Source: Takakia lepidozioides
Lineage: Eukaryota; Streptophyta; Takakiopsida; Takakiales; Takakiaceae
DNA: 60,000 nucleotides
NCBI GenBank assembly: GCA_030704615.1
Contig: CM060732.1
Span: forward strand, 36,439,053-36,499,052
Direction of reading: 5' to 3'
The position numbers and the translations under genes were made by a program. Under the pieces are notes generated by a model that had not been told where the DNA came from, did no database searches, and was given only the letters and a program-made list of their open reading frames with translations. Below, piece after piece: positions 11,993-23,918 of this stretch (position 1 is its first letter; the number at the start of each line of letters is the position of its first letter).

Positions 11993-12062
11993 TGCTGTAG
12001 CTCTTACATGGGTTTAGTGTACACATGTGTTATAGTCATTCAATCTCACAGGAAACAACTCT

Positions 12063-12326
12063 GTGTGGGGGGATCAGTCATACGACGCGCAAATCCGACA
12101 AACACTCAGATTTCGTTACGCCCAATACATGGGACACCAACGCAAAGAGCAAGAGCTTAAGAGGAAAAGTAAGAGAAAGGAAAAGTTGAAGAGGGATAAC
12201 TATGAGAAAAGATTAGAAGAAATCTTGAAGAAGTATGCCACAGAGGCTGCAACACATTGGAGGAAGGGTGTTTGGTGTGCAAAATGCCAGAATGAAGGCG
12301 TATCCCAGAAAGACAGAGGCCATTAA
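12063..12326 (+). other. Short basic ORF at the MULE/gypsy junction
   Basis: An 87-codon ORF rich in Lys/Arg/Glu (coiled-coil-like KRKSKRKEKLKRDNYEKRLE) with a CAKC pair near its end. It overlaps the beginning of the gypsy reverse-transcriptase remnant in another frame. Not recognised; it may be a chance ORF across a junction. Confidence 0.2.
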
Positions 12327-14721
12327 AGCCTCTCCACCACCAGTAAATGTTAAGAGTCTAAGGAGATTCCTTGGACAAACCAGTTATTACAGAAGATTTG
12401 TCAGACGGTATGCACAGATAGAAGCACCATTGAGCAAGCTTCTGAAGAAAGATGCAGTGTTTGCATGGACAGCTGAATGTCAACAGGCTTTTGAGGAACT
12501 TACATTGTCAGTAACAACTACACCTGTGCTGATTAACCCTCACTGGCATGTAGTATTTTATGTTCACTGTGATGCCTTAGGAGAAGCGTTGGGAGCAGTG
12601 TTAGCTCAAAATGTTACAGGAAACATAGATTCACCTGTGTACTATGTTAGCAGGTTGATGAACAGTGCTGAAAGGAACTATAGCACAACTGAAAGAGAAG
12701 CACTAGCAATGATTTATGCAGTCAAGAAATTTAGACATTACCAATTGGGAATGAAGTTTATGTTTTATGTGGATCATCAGGCTCTGATTTATTTGGTGAA
12801 CAAGCCTTTGATAAGTGGAATGATAGCAAGGTGGTTAATAATCTTGCACGAGTTTGAGTTCGAAGTTGTTTACAAGCCTGGCCGTTTGCATCTTGTGGTA
12901 GATCACTTGTCATGCCTATCAACAGGAGAGCCCGCTACAGGAGTAGACGACCAACTACCTGATGCGAGTTTGTTTGCAGTGGAGGTGCAGGGAAGTGCAA
13001 ATGACTGGTTAGATTGGCAGTGGCCAATCAGATACTACCTTACTCATGGTCAGTGCCCACCTAGTTATGGAAAGGAGCAGAGGAAGAGAATCGCTATCAA
13101 GGCTTTACCTTATACTATGGTAGGGGGCAGAATGTATAAGCTAGGACCTGATGGAGTACTTAAACGATGATTGTACCACCATGAAGTAAATAAAGTTTTG
13201 GAGGAAGTTCATAAAGGAGTGGCTGGAGGTCATTTTGGAGAAGAGATCTACCGGTAGAAAGATACTACTTGCAGGTTACTGGTGGCCTACTTTGTTCAAG
13301 GATGTACACAAGTATTGTAAGAGTTGTGATGAGTGTCAGAGGCTAGGACCATTGCAGAGATCTGGGAAGATGGCTTTGCATCCTACGATGCCTACTGAAC
13401 CATTTCAGAAATGGGGACTAGACATTGTTGGACCAATTAACCCACCAGCCAAGAATACACAGAACAAGTATATAATCACAGCCACTGATTATACTACAAA
13501 GTGGGTAGAAGCTAAAGCTTTGAGGAACAACACAGCTAAGTCCACAGCAAGGTTCCTGTATGAGAACATACTTACAAGATTTGGCTGTCCCCTGGAATTT
13601 ATCAGTGACCAGGGAAGTCACTTCATTAATGAGACCATAGAACTATTGACTAAAGAGTTCATGATTGTGCATAGGAAGAGTACAACTTATTACCCACAGG
13701 GTAATGGGCAGGCAGAGGCTACCAACAAAATATTATGTATTATCTTGGCAAAGATAGTCAATGCAAACAGAACAGATTGGGATACAAAGCTGCTGCTTTG
13801 TGGTCATACATGACTTCATATAAAGTCACCACTAAGTATACACCATTCCAATTAGTTTATGGTATGGAAGCTTTACTTCCAGTGGAATTCTTGTTACCTA
13901 CCATGAGAACTGAATGGGGAAGGAGAATGGAATTGGAAGATTCAATTAAGGTCAGGAAACATGAATTATACCATGTGGAAGAAGTACGTGCTGATGCAGC
14001 TGATAACATGACCAGAATTCAGATGAAGAGGAAGGATCAGTTTGATGAAGGTAAATTAAAGACTTTTAAGATAGAAGATTTGGTTCTGTGGTTGCAGAAG
14101 AAGGGGAAAATTAAGGCTTCTAAGCTTAAATCACCATGGAAAGGACCTTATGTCATACAGAAGATGTATGATAACAACACCGCCATGTTACAAATCATTA
14201 ACAAAGAGATGCTGGGAAGAGTCAATGCCAATAAGTTGAAGGGATACAGTGGTATCCATGACAAACCATTGCAGCACGACTTGCATATTGAAACACAGAA
14301 ACAGTCACGGGCTGCACCGGTAATACCAACGGAGCATGAAGCACTTGTCGTAAAGCCGAATGTGTATGGCCTGAGCGGAGAACACGGGTGTTCGCATAGT
14401 TATCACAGCCCACCACAGTGCCACACAGCTTATCACAGCCCACCACAGTATCACACAGTTTATCACAGCCCACCACAGTATCACATAGCCTATCACAACC
14501 CACCACAGTTTGACACAGCCTGTCACAGCCCAACACAGCCCACGCGGGTTACACAGTCCATAGGGTCAGTGACAGGTGGACATGGGTTAACGTCCGAAAA
14601 GTGGCCGGCGGAAGAAAAAACAGCTTGGAAGTCAAACTCGGAGAATGTGCCACGCGGACAGGGAAATACGGAGGCAGGTCTAGAAACGAACACGTGGTCG
14701 CCAGGGCGAAACACACCATAG
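12285..14721 (+). pseudogene. Ty3/gypsy pol: RT thumb, RNase H, integrase
   Basis: The reverse-transcriptase thumb opens the remnant (KTEAIKASPPPVNVKSLRRF, LGQTSYYRRFVRRYA). RNase H follows with its acidic residues visible (YVHCDALGEA, TEREALAMIYAVKKFRHY, FYVDHQAL, VVDHLS). The integrase has a zinc-binding head (VHKGVAGGH then CKSCDEC) and the D-D-E triad in GLDIVGP, ISDQGSHF and GNGQAEATNK, then a C-terminal domain (LKSPWKGPYVIQKM). Gag, protease and the RT palm with its YxDD are absent. Breaks: TGA at 13168-13170, a frameshift near 13250 and another near 13790. It lies directly upstream of the long downstream ORF of the same element, in the same reading frame. Confidence 0.85.
14404..14545 (+). 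repeat. 30-bp tandem repeat encoding HSPPQYHTAY-like units
   Basis: Five copies of a 30-bp unit CACAGCCCACCACAGTATCA-plus-10 lie in frame at the C-terminal end of pol and translate to decapeptides of the type HSPPQYHTxY. The unit length is a multiple of three, so copy-number changes keep the frame. A related CACAGCC-rich array sits in the LTR at 19057-19225. Confidence 0.8.
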
Positions 14722-14802
14722 TGCATATATTGCAAAAACGGGTGTCATCATGCAAGAAGACAAATTGGGCCGTCAAAGTACCTACCCGGTACATCAACCT
14801 GA

Positions 14803-17800
14803 ACTATTTGTGGGCCCATTAATGCATTCAGGGCAAGGGTAACAGAACCCTTTACGAGTACAGAAAAGGGGGATCTTTGCCGCATGCGCTATCCTAGTGG
14901 ACATTCCAGGGGGGAAAGTCCACTGAGGGGAGTTAAATTAAGAAGTTACCCAAGGAAGCAACAGCCAATCACGAGCGAGAATTACATGCAGATGGTTTCC
15001 TCCAAGAAACAAGAGCAAGAAATTAGCAGGGTTATGAGCGCGAGAGTCGGGGTGGCTCCGAATAACCAGCGTCTCGGCAGGAAAGGCAATCAAAGCTATA
15101 GCTTTGTAGCTATGGCGGATATTACAGATTACACGCTCGCTTTACTTCTCACACAGTGGCACAAGGACGGACGGGTTGAGAGTACATTCTCTCTCACTCG
15201 ATACTTGCAAGCCCCACAGGCTTACACGCACTTACCCGTTCCATTCTGTGCCAACCATACCTTTATGCTCTGTGCCCTTCAAGCTTTTCTTCAGCTGTTT
15301 CAAACAAGGCCTTTTTGTTTGTCTAGAATGAAGAGAGTGAAGGGAATGGAGGATATCAGGGTGAAGAGCACCACGATACTGCAGAAGCAAACAATTGCTA
15401 CACCGCAGGCAGTGCAGCTGCTGAGGGAGTTGCGATTGGAGGGGCTGCTACGCAAGGACTGGTCCTTGCATCATCGGCAGTATATGCTTCAATTTCTTCA
15501 GAACTTTGAGCCTAGGACGGGAGTAACCCAGGTGAGGGGAGTAGATATAGAAATTACTCCCCAGTACCTACAGCAATTGTTCGAATTGTCATCGGGTCAT
15601 GTGGATGTGGATGAGCACATGGCAAGATTGCAGATAGGGAATCTGTTCCAAGAAGGGAGTTTCTTTAAGACTCAAGGTTACGCTTGCACCAAAGCCGAGT
15701 ACCCAGGGCTCAGAGATGTTGGCCAAATACTGAACGTTCTGTTTGCCATGAAACAGAACCAACAGTATTTGAGCAAGTCATTCACAGAGGAGATACTGAA
15801 AGCCTGGCGAGGAGAGGATGTAGCTTGGGCAGAGTTAATGTACAATGGTCTGGTGGAAGAGATGAAGAGGTTACAGGGCACTGCTGTTAAGTCTCCGATC
15901 ATTATGTCTCGCCCAGTCAGTGCTCAGATTGTTCTTGACTCTTGCATACTTGATGCGTGAGAACGTAAGGAGATGGGAGTGTTTGAGGCAGCAACCACTA
16001 CAATGGAGGAGCAGGGTTCTTTACAAGGTGAGGGTGGACTGGCAGAGCAACACCAGTCTAAAAGACAGAAGAGGGGTATGACTGTAGTGGCGGATCCACT
16101 GGCTTCAAGAAAGCCGCAAGATGATGTTTCCCAAGCTCTTGTGCAGGATGGGGCACAGCAGCACAGAGGGCTGTTATTATTAAAAGCACGACTTTTGGAG
16201 AGGGAAGAAGAAGTCACTTCGGTACCACAGCCATCACAGCCGGTTGAATCGGTTGTCTCAGAGGTACCTCAGTTAGTACATGTTGTTCCACCAGAGCCTA
16301 TTGCTCTGGAAAGAGAAGGGTTGGACATTCCCACTACAGAGCAGGTCGTGGCAGAAATTGAGAAGGGTGACCTTCTCTATGAAAACTCTGGCTTGGTCAA
16401 GGAATCAGTGGTACCAGAGGTGCAGAGTCTGTCCAGGGAAAACCCTGCTGTGCATGTAATACCCACACCTGTGACGGAGGTACCAGGGGTAGAATATAAG
16501 GACACTGCAGCACCTGTGGAGGATGAGGTGGTTCAGGAAGAGGATCTGGTGGGGCAATGGCCTGAATGGTTGGTGAAGCATCACACTATGGAGAATCAGG
16601 GAGAACAGTAGCAAGTTCACCATGATGACCCCCAACAGGCCATGCTTATGAGTTCCATAAGCAGGACACTCAATTTGTTGGGCACTAATGTGAAATCCCA
16701 TGTTCCATCTACCCAATTGGCAGCTTTGAGGGAGGAACTCAGGAAGGAGTTTGAGACTCGAATTGCCACTGAGTGTACTAACAAAGTAGATGAGGAGATC
16801 AATCTCAAGTTACAGCAAGAGTTGGAGGACACAAAGGCTGCCTTACAGTTGACTAATAGACATTTGATTGAAGCAGGTCTCGAGCAGGACCAGTTGCATG
16901 AAGCACATAAGCAACAGTTATACCAATTACAGGTGAAGCATGAAGGCAAGTTGCAAGAAGTGAACGTACTACATACAGAGTTGGAGGCAGTACATCAGAG
17001 GATGACCATACAATGTGCTACACTAACAACTGCTCTAGAGCAAACTGCATTAGAAGTTAACAGACAAGGGGAGAGATGTATGATGACAGAAGTTGAGATA
17101 ATAGAGCAAGGGAAACTTATTGTTGATTTGCAGGCTACAATCTGTCGCAATGAGAATACTTTCCAACAGTACAGACAGGTTGAGGCTGATCAGGAGAGGT
17201 ACATCCTGGAGTTGCAACAAACAGTCATGGTCAATAGAAATGAACTCTTTGTGGCTAACAAGGCTTGGAAGGAAGCCAATAATCTGGTTGCTGCCTATGC
17301 GGGTCTGGTTGAACCTCATGCGAAGCGCATGGAGGCTTTACAGCAGCAGTTAGATGTGTACAGACTCACGGAGGAGCAGACTCTCAGGGGTGCCACACAG
17401 GACTTGGTGGATAACCACCTTATGCAGGTATGGTTAACACAAGGGCCGGTAGAAGGCAAAGCACCAAAGAAGCTCACCCAGGGGGAGATGAATGAGCTCA
17501 GATTGCAGGTGCAGAACATTGCCACAACTACTATAGACAATGTCTATAGTAGGATAGTGGAGCTACAGGAGGATGTGGAAGGCCTACAAACTCAAGTGGA
17601 TGACCTGAGTTCAAATATTGACAAGAGAGTCTTTGTTCCTAATGAGCAGCTGATGGCTACTTATTTACATGCCAGGACTCTAATTTTTCAGTCTTCTTCG
17701 CAGGGGGTGCAGGAGATGTCAGTGGTACCAATACTACAGTAGGTGCCTGTGCAAGTAGCTAACCCTGTTGCTACTACAGCAAAACCACAGCTTGAGGTAT

Positions 17801-18846
17801 GGAGGGATGCTACTTTTAACCCACCTAGGACTTCTGCTACACGGGAGTACAGTCAGGCTATGATTATGCCCTTCAACCAAATTCCCATTGTGCTGGATTT
17901 GGCTTGGAAGGAATTTAGTCCTCCGCAGTCGTTGGCACATTACTACCAGATCATGCGCATTTGGTTGCCAGTGGCAATTCGGACTAAGGTTCTTCCGAAC
18001 AATCGACCCATTGAGGATTATCACTTTGCAAGGTACTGGTTTGAGGCAGGTACCATGCTGAAGGAATTAATTGTCTTCCAGGTTGTACATGGGTACATCT
18101 ATACCAAGACCAAGGAGGTATCTAGTATTGTCATGGGCTGTGGATTATACTATGCTGCTTGTTTTATGGCATGTTATCACATTGAGTAGCAGTAGATGCA
18201 ATCACGATTTCTGAGTTATTCCAGTGGGGATCATTGGGTCTTACCTTCAGTGCCACCTCATATGTACCTGTATGATGCAAAAGTTATGGTGCAGAAGGAT
18301 TCCCAACTTCATTCATGGTTTAATTCGGCTTGGAACAATTTGGCAATAGAGAAATTCGGCCATGATGATATTTTCTTTAAGGGACATGAAGCCTGGAAAT
18401 ACTTACACTGTTCCAAAGTCATTGGCACACCTCTCACCTGTACGGCTAAGGAGTTCAGGGCGTTCACTAATTTTGCTTGCAAGCGCTTACAGCAAGTCGT
18501 ACAGTTTAAACTTCCAGACATAGTGGGCCCACATTGTATGCCGCGAAGGATTCCCGAGAAGCCACTTAAAGTTCGGCCGTTAAAACACCTAAGGGGGGAC
18601 GAGGATTCTGATACTACTCATTCTTCAGAGGACTCTTTTGACATGGCAGAGGACTATGCACTTCAGATGGCAGAGAAGAAACGACGGGGATCTCCTATGC
18701 CTGAGAGGTTACCACGTTATCAGCCAAAGGGGGGTCAGACATTTCTAGGTAGTGCTCAATCGTCTCCGTCAGCCAGTGACATGACTCGGGCTCGTACACG
18801 GAGTCCTTCACGAGACTCTCACCGACAGAAGGGTGCTCGCTCATAA
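14803..18846 (+). pseudogene. Long ORF downstream of gypsy pol (envelope position), unknown protein
   Basis: One reading frame runs from 14803 (first ATG 14884) to TAA at 18844-18846, about 1,350 codons, interrupted only by TGA 15958, TAG 16609, TAG 17740, TAG 18187 and TAG 18193. N-terminal region (to about residue 350): helical, motifs YTLALLLTQWHKDGRVESTF and FTEEILKAWRGEDVAWAELM. A Val/Pro/Glu-rich linker follows. The middle (16642-17500) is a long coiled coil rich in Gln/Glu/Leu (LRKEFETRIATECTNKVDEE). The C-terminal globular part (17743-18560) has EDYHFARYWFEAGTMLKELI and a hydrophobic stretch SIVMGCGLYYAACFMACY, then an acidic Asp/Ser segment and a basic Arg/Ser tail. It precedes the polypurine tract, so it belongs to the retroelement. 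I do not recognise it. Nothing proves it is an envelope; a captured host or structural protein is as likely. Confidence 0.6.
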
Positions 18847-18888
18847 AGGTTTGCTGATCCCAAACAGTAAATCGTGAGGACACGGCTT

Positions 18889-18908
18889 TTTGAGAGGGGG
18901 AGGGGTAA
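18889..18908 (+). other. Polypurine tract of the gypsy element
   Basis: TTTTTGAGAGGGGGAGGGG-type purine run immediately before TGTTAGAGGG. This is the usual priming site for plus-strand DNA at the left edge of a 3' LTR. Confidence 0.6.
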
Positions 18909-19365
18909 TGTTAGAGGGCTGCTTGGGACTTAGACGCTTTTACGGGTTCTGTGGGGTACCCTTAATTTTTGCGCAGACTTATGAATGGTAGACTGAGACC
19001 AACAGGAGCCTTAGGGGTGGCAGGCGCAGGCTTTAGGGGGGGTAAACAGCTTGTCACAGTCTATCACAGCCAGACACAACCCAACACAGCTTCGCACAGC
19101 CAGTCACAGCCCGACACAGCTTTACACGGCCCGTCACAGTCTATCACAGCCAGACACAGCCCGACACAGCTTCGCACAGCCAGTCACAGCTCGGCACAAC
19201 TTGATACAGCCTGTCACAGTGTACATGGGGAACAGTTATCATTGACAGGGAACGACTGTGTGGGAACAACATCTGCAGAGGGAATGTGTTACTTCAGGGG
19301 TGACGGTTAGTTAGTTAGGTGGTTAGAACAGCTTGCGGGTAGATTAGGCAGGGCGGCAACATGAA
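18909..19365 (+). repeat. 3' LTR (start clear, end uncertain)
   Basis: Begins TGTTAGAGGGCTGCTTGGGA straight after the polypurine tract. The 3' border is a guess: a ...GGCGGCAACA ending near 19361 would give a TG...CA LTR, but with the 5' LTR missing there is no second copy to compare and no target duplication can be checked. Confidence 0.4.
19057..19225 (+). repeat. CACAGCC-type short tandem repeat in LTR
   Basis: Around 16 imperfect copies of a unit of about 10 bp (CACAGCCxGA / CACAGCTTCG / CACAGTCTAT). Similar in base composition and core to the 30-bp repeat at 14404-14545 of the same element. Confidence 0.75.
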
Positions 19366-19725
19366 GATGATCACTTCTTGAGGAGGGCGACTTGTTCAGA
19401 AAAGGGGAGACGTAACGAAATTATACAGTAGGGTAGATTAGGGACACCATGACATAGGCATGATACATGATTAATCTTAATCCAATACTGAATCGATACA
19501 AACATACTGTGTAGAGAGACATGAGAGAGGTTGTGGAATGAATGCATGATTAATTGGAACATAGTAGATACTGAAGCAATCTGATGCTTCAGTATACACG
19601 GTAAGGTAAATTGATAACATGAAGGCAAGAAGGAATACAAATAGGAAGCACAACCATGATTCACTAGTTGTAGGTCATGAGTGATTGTTCTGAGCGGGCT
19701 GAGTGCTTAGAGATATCCAACTCTT

Positions 19726-20662
19726 CTATCTTGGAGTTTCCACCTCGGATAGCGAAGGGATGGGTGAGTAAAAGCCGCTCGACAGCCTGTACACCATATC
19801 CCTGGGAGCAAGCTCCATCATGGAAACTTTGACGTCCTGGGTTGCCTCAAACCCAAAAGGAAACATGTCCTTGTAGTCTTGCTCCAGCCTCTCCAGCATC
19901 TTCTCGCACTTCTCTTTGTCGAATATGTCTGCAGCCTTGGGTTTCTTGTTATCTGTCATGAACGCGGGATCCATCTCCTCATTTTATTTCTTCTTTCCCC
20001 CTGATGTCCCGGCTTCATTCTCATCTATGGATTTCCGTTTTCCCTTCTTTGGCCTCCCTCTTGCAGCCTCCTCCTCTCGGGTCGTTGCAATCTCCTTACC
20101 CTTTAGGTAAAAGCACATCCAAGAAAATACCCCAAGCCATGCAAAATCCTTCATCTGTAAATTAAGTACCCTCGTCGCAATATGTGAACCCCGCCCTGAT
20201 GGACTCTCTCATCATGGCCTTCCTTAGAATTCGTGCCTCCAGTTTGAAGCCAAACGTTCTGGGAAATCTACCATCTTCCATCATGAACATTACCAACATT
20301 GGAAATTCCACCTCCATCTCCAACTCTACGTCGACCACATCTGCATATTTGAGCTTGGCGACCTCTGCACCAATCTTGTATTGGAACCGGAACTTATGGT
20401 CCGGAGGTGTGCCAATGGGTACAATGCCCCATTCTGTGATCTCCGGGTTGAGCTCAAAAATTGCCAAATGATCATTCTTGAAATTCGGAGATTTTCGAGA
20501 AACAAAAGAACCACAGATATGTTTGCACATTCCAACAATACAATCCCTGGGGGTGATGTTGTTGTGCACAGAACAAACCATCTCTGTCGTCAGACACATA
20601 TCATAACAACCATACAAAACTCCCAGGACAGTAACCTCCACTGTCCACTGGAGGTTCACCAC
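19726..20662 (-). CDS. Minus-strand AT-hook protein of the divergent element, broken
   Basis: Reading from high to low coordinates, 20662-20162 encodes about 166 residues ending in FRFQYKIGAEVAKLKYADVV, FKLEARILRKAMMRE and FTYCDEGT. The segment 20140-19975, in another frame, contains a basic AT-hook (RGRPKKGKRKS, about 20032-20061), a minor-groove DNA-binding motif. An ORF at 19974-19726 continues with DIFDKEKCEKMLERLEQDYK and ends SLSEVETPR. Together they look like one gene with frameshifts or introns; one stop separates GGKKK from NEEMDPAF. It lies divergent to the transposase-like gene at 23.9-27.3 kb and contains one of the 24-bp palindromes (20633). Family unknown. A DNA-binding accessory protein of a transposon is an inference from the AT-hook and the layout. 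Confidence 0.4.
20633..20656. repeat. 24-bp palindromic site 1
   Basis: Arms AACCTCCACTG and CACTGGAGGTT around a 2-bp centre TC. One of six 11-2-11 sites of the same consensus between 20.6 and 27.5 kb. Confidence 0.75.
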
Positions 20663-21050
20663 TTCACATGCTCATAGCTGACAGATAAAAGAATCCAATT
20701 CAGGAGAAAAAAAAGATATCACTCATAAGAAGAAAAAAACATTTATTCAGAGAAGGCTCATCTCGCCATTCAATACATCATGCGGTCTCAAAATTGTTCG
20801 AATAACGAATACCCAATATCTACAAGAACTCGATATTCTTTTGTAAGATGAGGTTCATCTTTTCATTTTCTTATATCTACAATAACTACAGGAGGCTCTC
20901 TCGAATCATCCTCAAGGTTTAAGGGGAGTACTCTCTAGGGGTATATGTCGGAGAATATCCAGAGATGTATTATGGAGAATGTCCAGGGACGTACTGAGGA
21001 GAATCTGTAGGGACATATTCTGGAGAATTTACAAGGACAGATACTGCATA

Positions 21051-21482
21051 CTAAGGAGAGTGAGGACTGTATCCGGGAGCGGACGGAAGGACGGATCCCG
21101 GGTACTGTTCACTATCTTCTACAGAAATGTCATTATCTGAATCAGACTGAAGATTGCACTCATTACTTTCATCTTTCTCTTCCTCTGTTTCCTCCGTTGT
21201 CTCCCGTCGAATAAGTCCCTCGAACATTGATTCGTCAGTGCCCGGATTTATGAAGGCTTGCACGTCAGAGCCCACATCTGATATTTCATTCTCAGCTCTC
21301 TTCTGGAAGGTTTTTGTTTTCGATACAACCAGTGATGCGTCTTGGTTTTCTGCTTCGTTGATGCTTACTGGATTCTGTCTCCTTGGCCTCTTACAGATGT
21401 CGACGACGGTCTCAGAACCATCTTTGGCCACCGTGTGCACTCCTACGCCCCTTCTTTTTATACTGACAAAACAAAAAATCAA
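21051..21482 (-). CDS. Hypothetical acidic protein segment
   Basis: A 143-codon minus-strand ORF with a basic start (KRPRRQNP), a Glu/Asp/Ser-rich body (RRETTEETEEEKDESNE) and a Tyr/Pro/Ser end. Likely an upstream exon of the minus-strand gene whose TATA-like box lies at 22512-22523. No recognisable domain; composition alone suggests a nuclear, disordered region. Confidence 0.35.
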   Translation of the reverse strand: MIFCFVSIKRRGVGVHTVAKDGSETVVDICKRPRRQNPVSINEAENQDASLVVSKTKTFQKRAENEISDVGSDVQAFINPGTDESMFEGLIRRETTEETEEEKDESNECNLQSDSDNDISVEDSEQYPGSVLPSAPGYSPHSP

Positions 21483-21554
21483 CGCAGGGGAGGCACCAAC
21501 ATAAGTCTATCTCAATACATCCTTATGTTGTGCCTTGGCATAGTAACACGCAGG

Positions 21555-21578
21555 AACCTCCACTGGGCAGGCGAGGTT
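21555..21578. repeat. 24-bp palindromic site 2
   Basis: Arms AACCTCCACTG and CAGGCGAGGTT around centre GG; left arm identical to sites 1, 3 and 5, right arm with two changes from consensus. Confidence 0.65.
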
Positions 21579-22511
21579 CGTGTGGTTTGTCCTGCTAGAG
21601 TTTATGGAGGTCTACTAGAGGTCTAGTGGCCTACGAAGACTAGTCTACTAGAGAGTAGCCTAGGCCCGAAGAAAAACCCATTTTCAAATGTCGGAAATTC
21701 GGAAAAACAATCGCAAAAAACCATGATCCTAACCAGCCATAACCCTAATCCATAACCCTAATAATCCAGCAGCACCAGTAAACCAGGACCACAAACCACC
21801 TATACCAACCACCCTTACAAACCACCATGCAAACCACCAGCAGAGAAGCAGCAATGCATTGAAACACCTAAACAGCTTTAATCAATTCAAACTAATTGAA
21901 ACAGCTTTGGAACCACATGAATTGAAATGAGATGCTTCGCAGCAGACAAGACAGCACACTCATGAAACATGACATGCAAGAAACAAATGGTGTTCTATAA
22001 CCTCTGGAACGAAAGCGAGTGAGGAAGAGAAGCAAACCAACAGCGACGTGGGCGATGTTGACCAACAAAAGCAACAGCAAAACAAAAAGAAAAGCAAATC
22101 AACAAACTGAACAAAAAGATAATGAGAGAATGACATCAAACCAGATGCGTAAACGAGAACATTCCTGCTGGATGCGTGAGCCATTTCGGTGCCCATGTTG
22201 CTGACCTGAAATGCCTGACCCTTAAGCTTCCACCGCTCCACTCCGCTCTCCCTTACGCTCTGCTTCCCTCCTATCTCCTGTCTGCACTTGAATCCGTTGT
22301 CTGCTTCCTTTCCTCCACTGCACTCTCACGCTGCACTAAACTGCACGCTCTATTCTCTCAGCTCTCACGGCACCCTGCACAACACGCTATCTGCACTTCA
22401 CGCTCTCCCCCCTTCAAAACACTCTGCTTTCTAACGCTAGTCGGTCTTACCACTTCCGCAGCGCTTCCGCGTATACAATGGAGTGGCGAAAGGGTGGGCT
22501 GAACGACCACA

Positions 22512-22523
22512 CCCCTTATATGG
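22512..22523 (-). promoter_or_regulatory. TATA-like box, minus strand
   Basis: CCATATAAGGGG on the minus strand, about 1 kb upstream of the minus-strand ORF at 21482. Together with the plus-strand box at 23221 it frames a roughly 700-bp divergent promoter region. Confidence 0.4.
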
Positions 22524-23220
22524 TGCCGTTGCAAAAGATCTGAACCATCGCGTCCTTTCGAAATCGAACGGTCGTGCGTGTTCCATCCAACATCCATGCA
22601 AATATCATCCAATTCATCCTTTCCATTCTGTCCATCCATTTTACGAATGACTAGATGAAATGAATAAACAGATGAATGAACGAGAAAATATGACGTTAAT
22701 GATCCCTTGCACAGGATCATCAATTATAACCCCGCGGGATATTTCCCACACCCCACACGTGACGATAAATGAAATCTACAAGTCAGATCCTCCTGCGGCG
22801 TTTTGCCGCTGGGAATTATTGCTCCTGACCATGTCTACATTCGGCGGATTAAGGCTCATTTACGCCCGCCGCATTCTCGGCCGAGTGTCATAGCTGCACG
22901 AATTCATGAAACGCTTGTCATCGGCGTCAGGCCTTCATCCACTTGGACAACATTGAATGCAAAATACGTACTGCTTGATAAGCATGAGTGCGAAACCATT
23001 GAACCCACCGTTATCGTTCTGGCATCATAATTGTTACATAGAGATCTACCAGTAAATGACACTCTTTTCCGAAATCGGTCAAAGAGTGCACTCCTGCACC
23101 ATCCAGAACCGTTCGATTGTGGCCATATCGGATATCAACGGCGTCGGAAATCGATCCGCGAGACAATGTATCACACTATCCCATTAGAGGAGTTCCAGCG
23201 GGCAACCTGGTTTCCACCTC

Positions 23221-23228
23221 TATATAAG
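23221..23228 (+). promoter_or_regulatory. TATA-like box, plus strand
   Basis: CTATATAAGG about 700 bp upstream of the first in-frame ATG of the DUF7869-type gene (23919). The interval contains palindromic sites 3 and 4 and would be 5' leader. Confidence 0.45.
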
Positions 23229-23670
23229 GTCTGAGTGCAAACTGTTCAAACTTCTATCTCCATACCTCACACTTGCAGATTGTGTTTCCCACACCTCTCT
23301 GGTAATCTCCCACCTCACTTCCCATAGTGCACCTCTCTGAGTATCTTGTACCTCTGTGGCCATCGCAGGTGTACCTCTCATAATTTCCATAATCTCTTAT
23401 GTGAACTGCATTTTCTCCCGTACAAAATGTTATGACATCTGTGTGTTTTCGATACTCTACATGAAAATCTACTTATTTCTCATCTGCATGTTTAGAAGTT
23501 ACAGTCCAATACTCTTCAATTTCTGTATTTTGTCATACCTCAAGTTGTGGACCTCCATTGGACAGTCGCGTCAATGCTCACATTCATCCGTCATTACCAT
23601 TATTCATCCACGTAACCATGTTCATCCACTAGTATTCATCTGTCCGACTTTTTTCATTATTATCTCATCC

Positions 23671-23694
23671 AACCTCCACTGTACAGTGGAGGTT
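23671..23694. repeat. 24-bp palindromic site 3 (perfect)
   Basis: Arms AACCTCCACTG and CAGTGGAGGTT around TA: a perfect 24-bp palindrome, and the best statement of the consensus. Confidence 0.85.
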
Positions 23695-23886
23695 ATATAA
23701 TTAGACACAATCTTCATATGACATGTTCCAGACCAAACAGTCATTCCATTTCTATTCTACTTCTCTGAAAAGTTCATACACGAGTGTATTTCCTTTTATT
23801 GTATTGATTCATCTCTGAATATAGTCTTAATTCATACTGCTTATTACTGTAAGTAAGGTCGTCACGGAGGGGTTTTCAGTTTCTTT

Positions 23887-23910
23887 AACCTCGCGTATGC
23901 AGTGGAGGTT
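23887..23910. repeat. 24-bp palindromic site 4
   Basis: Right arm CAGTGGAGGTT perfect; left arm AACCTCGCGTA keeps only the outer six bases; centre TG. It ends 9 bp before the ATG at 23919. Confidence 0.6.
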
Positions 23911-23918
23911 CCGGTGAT

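Noticed and set aside
15958-18195. Programmed readthrough or recoding of stops in the downstream gypsy ORF
   Set aside because: Five stops with differing contexts, alongside frameshifts in pol, fit decay by deamination better than regulated readthrough.
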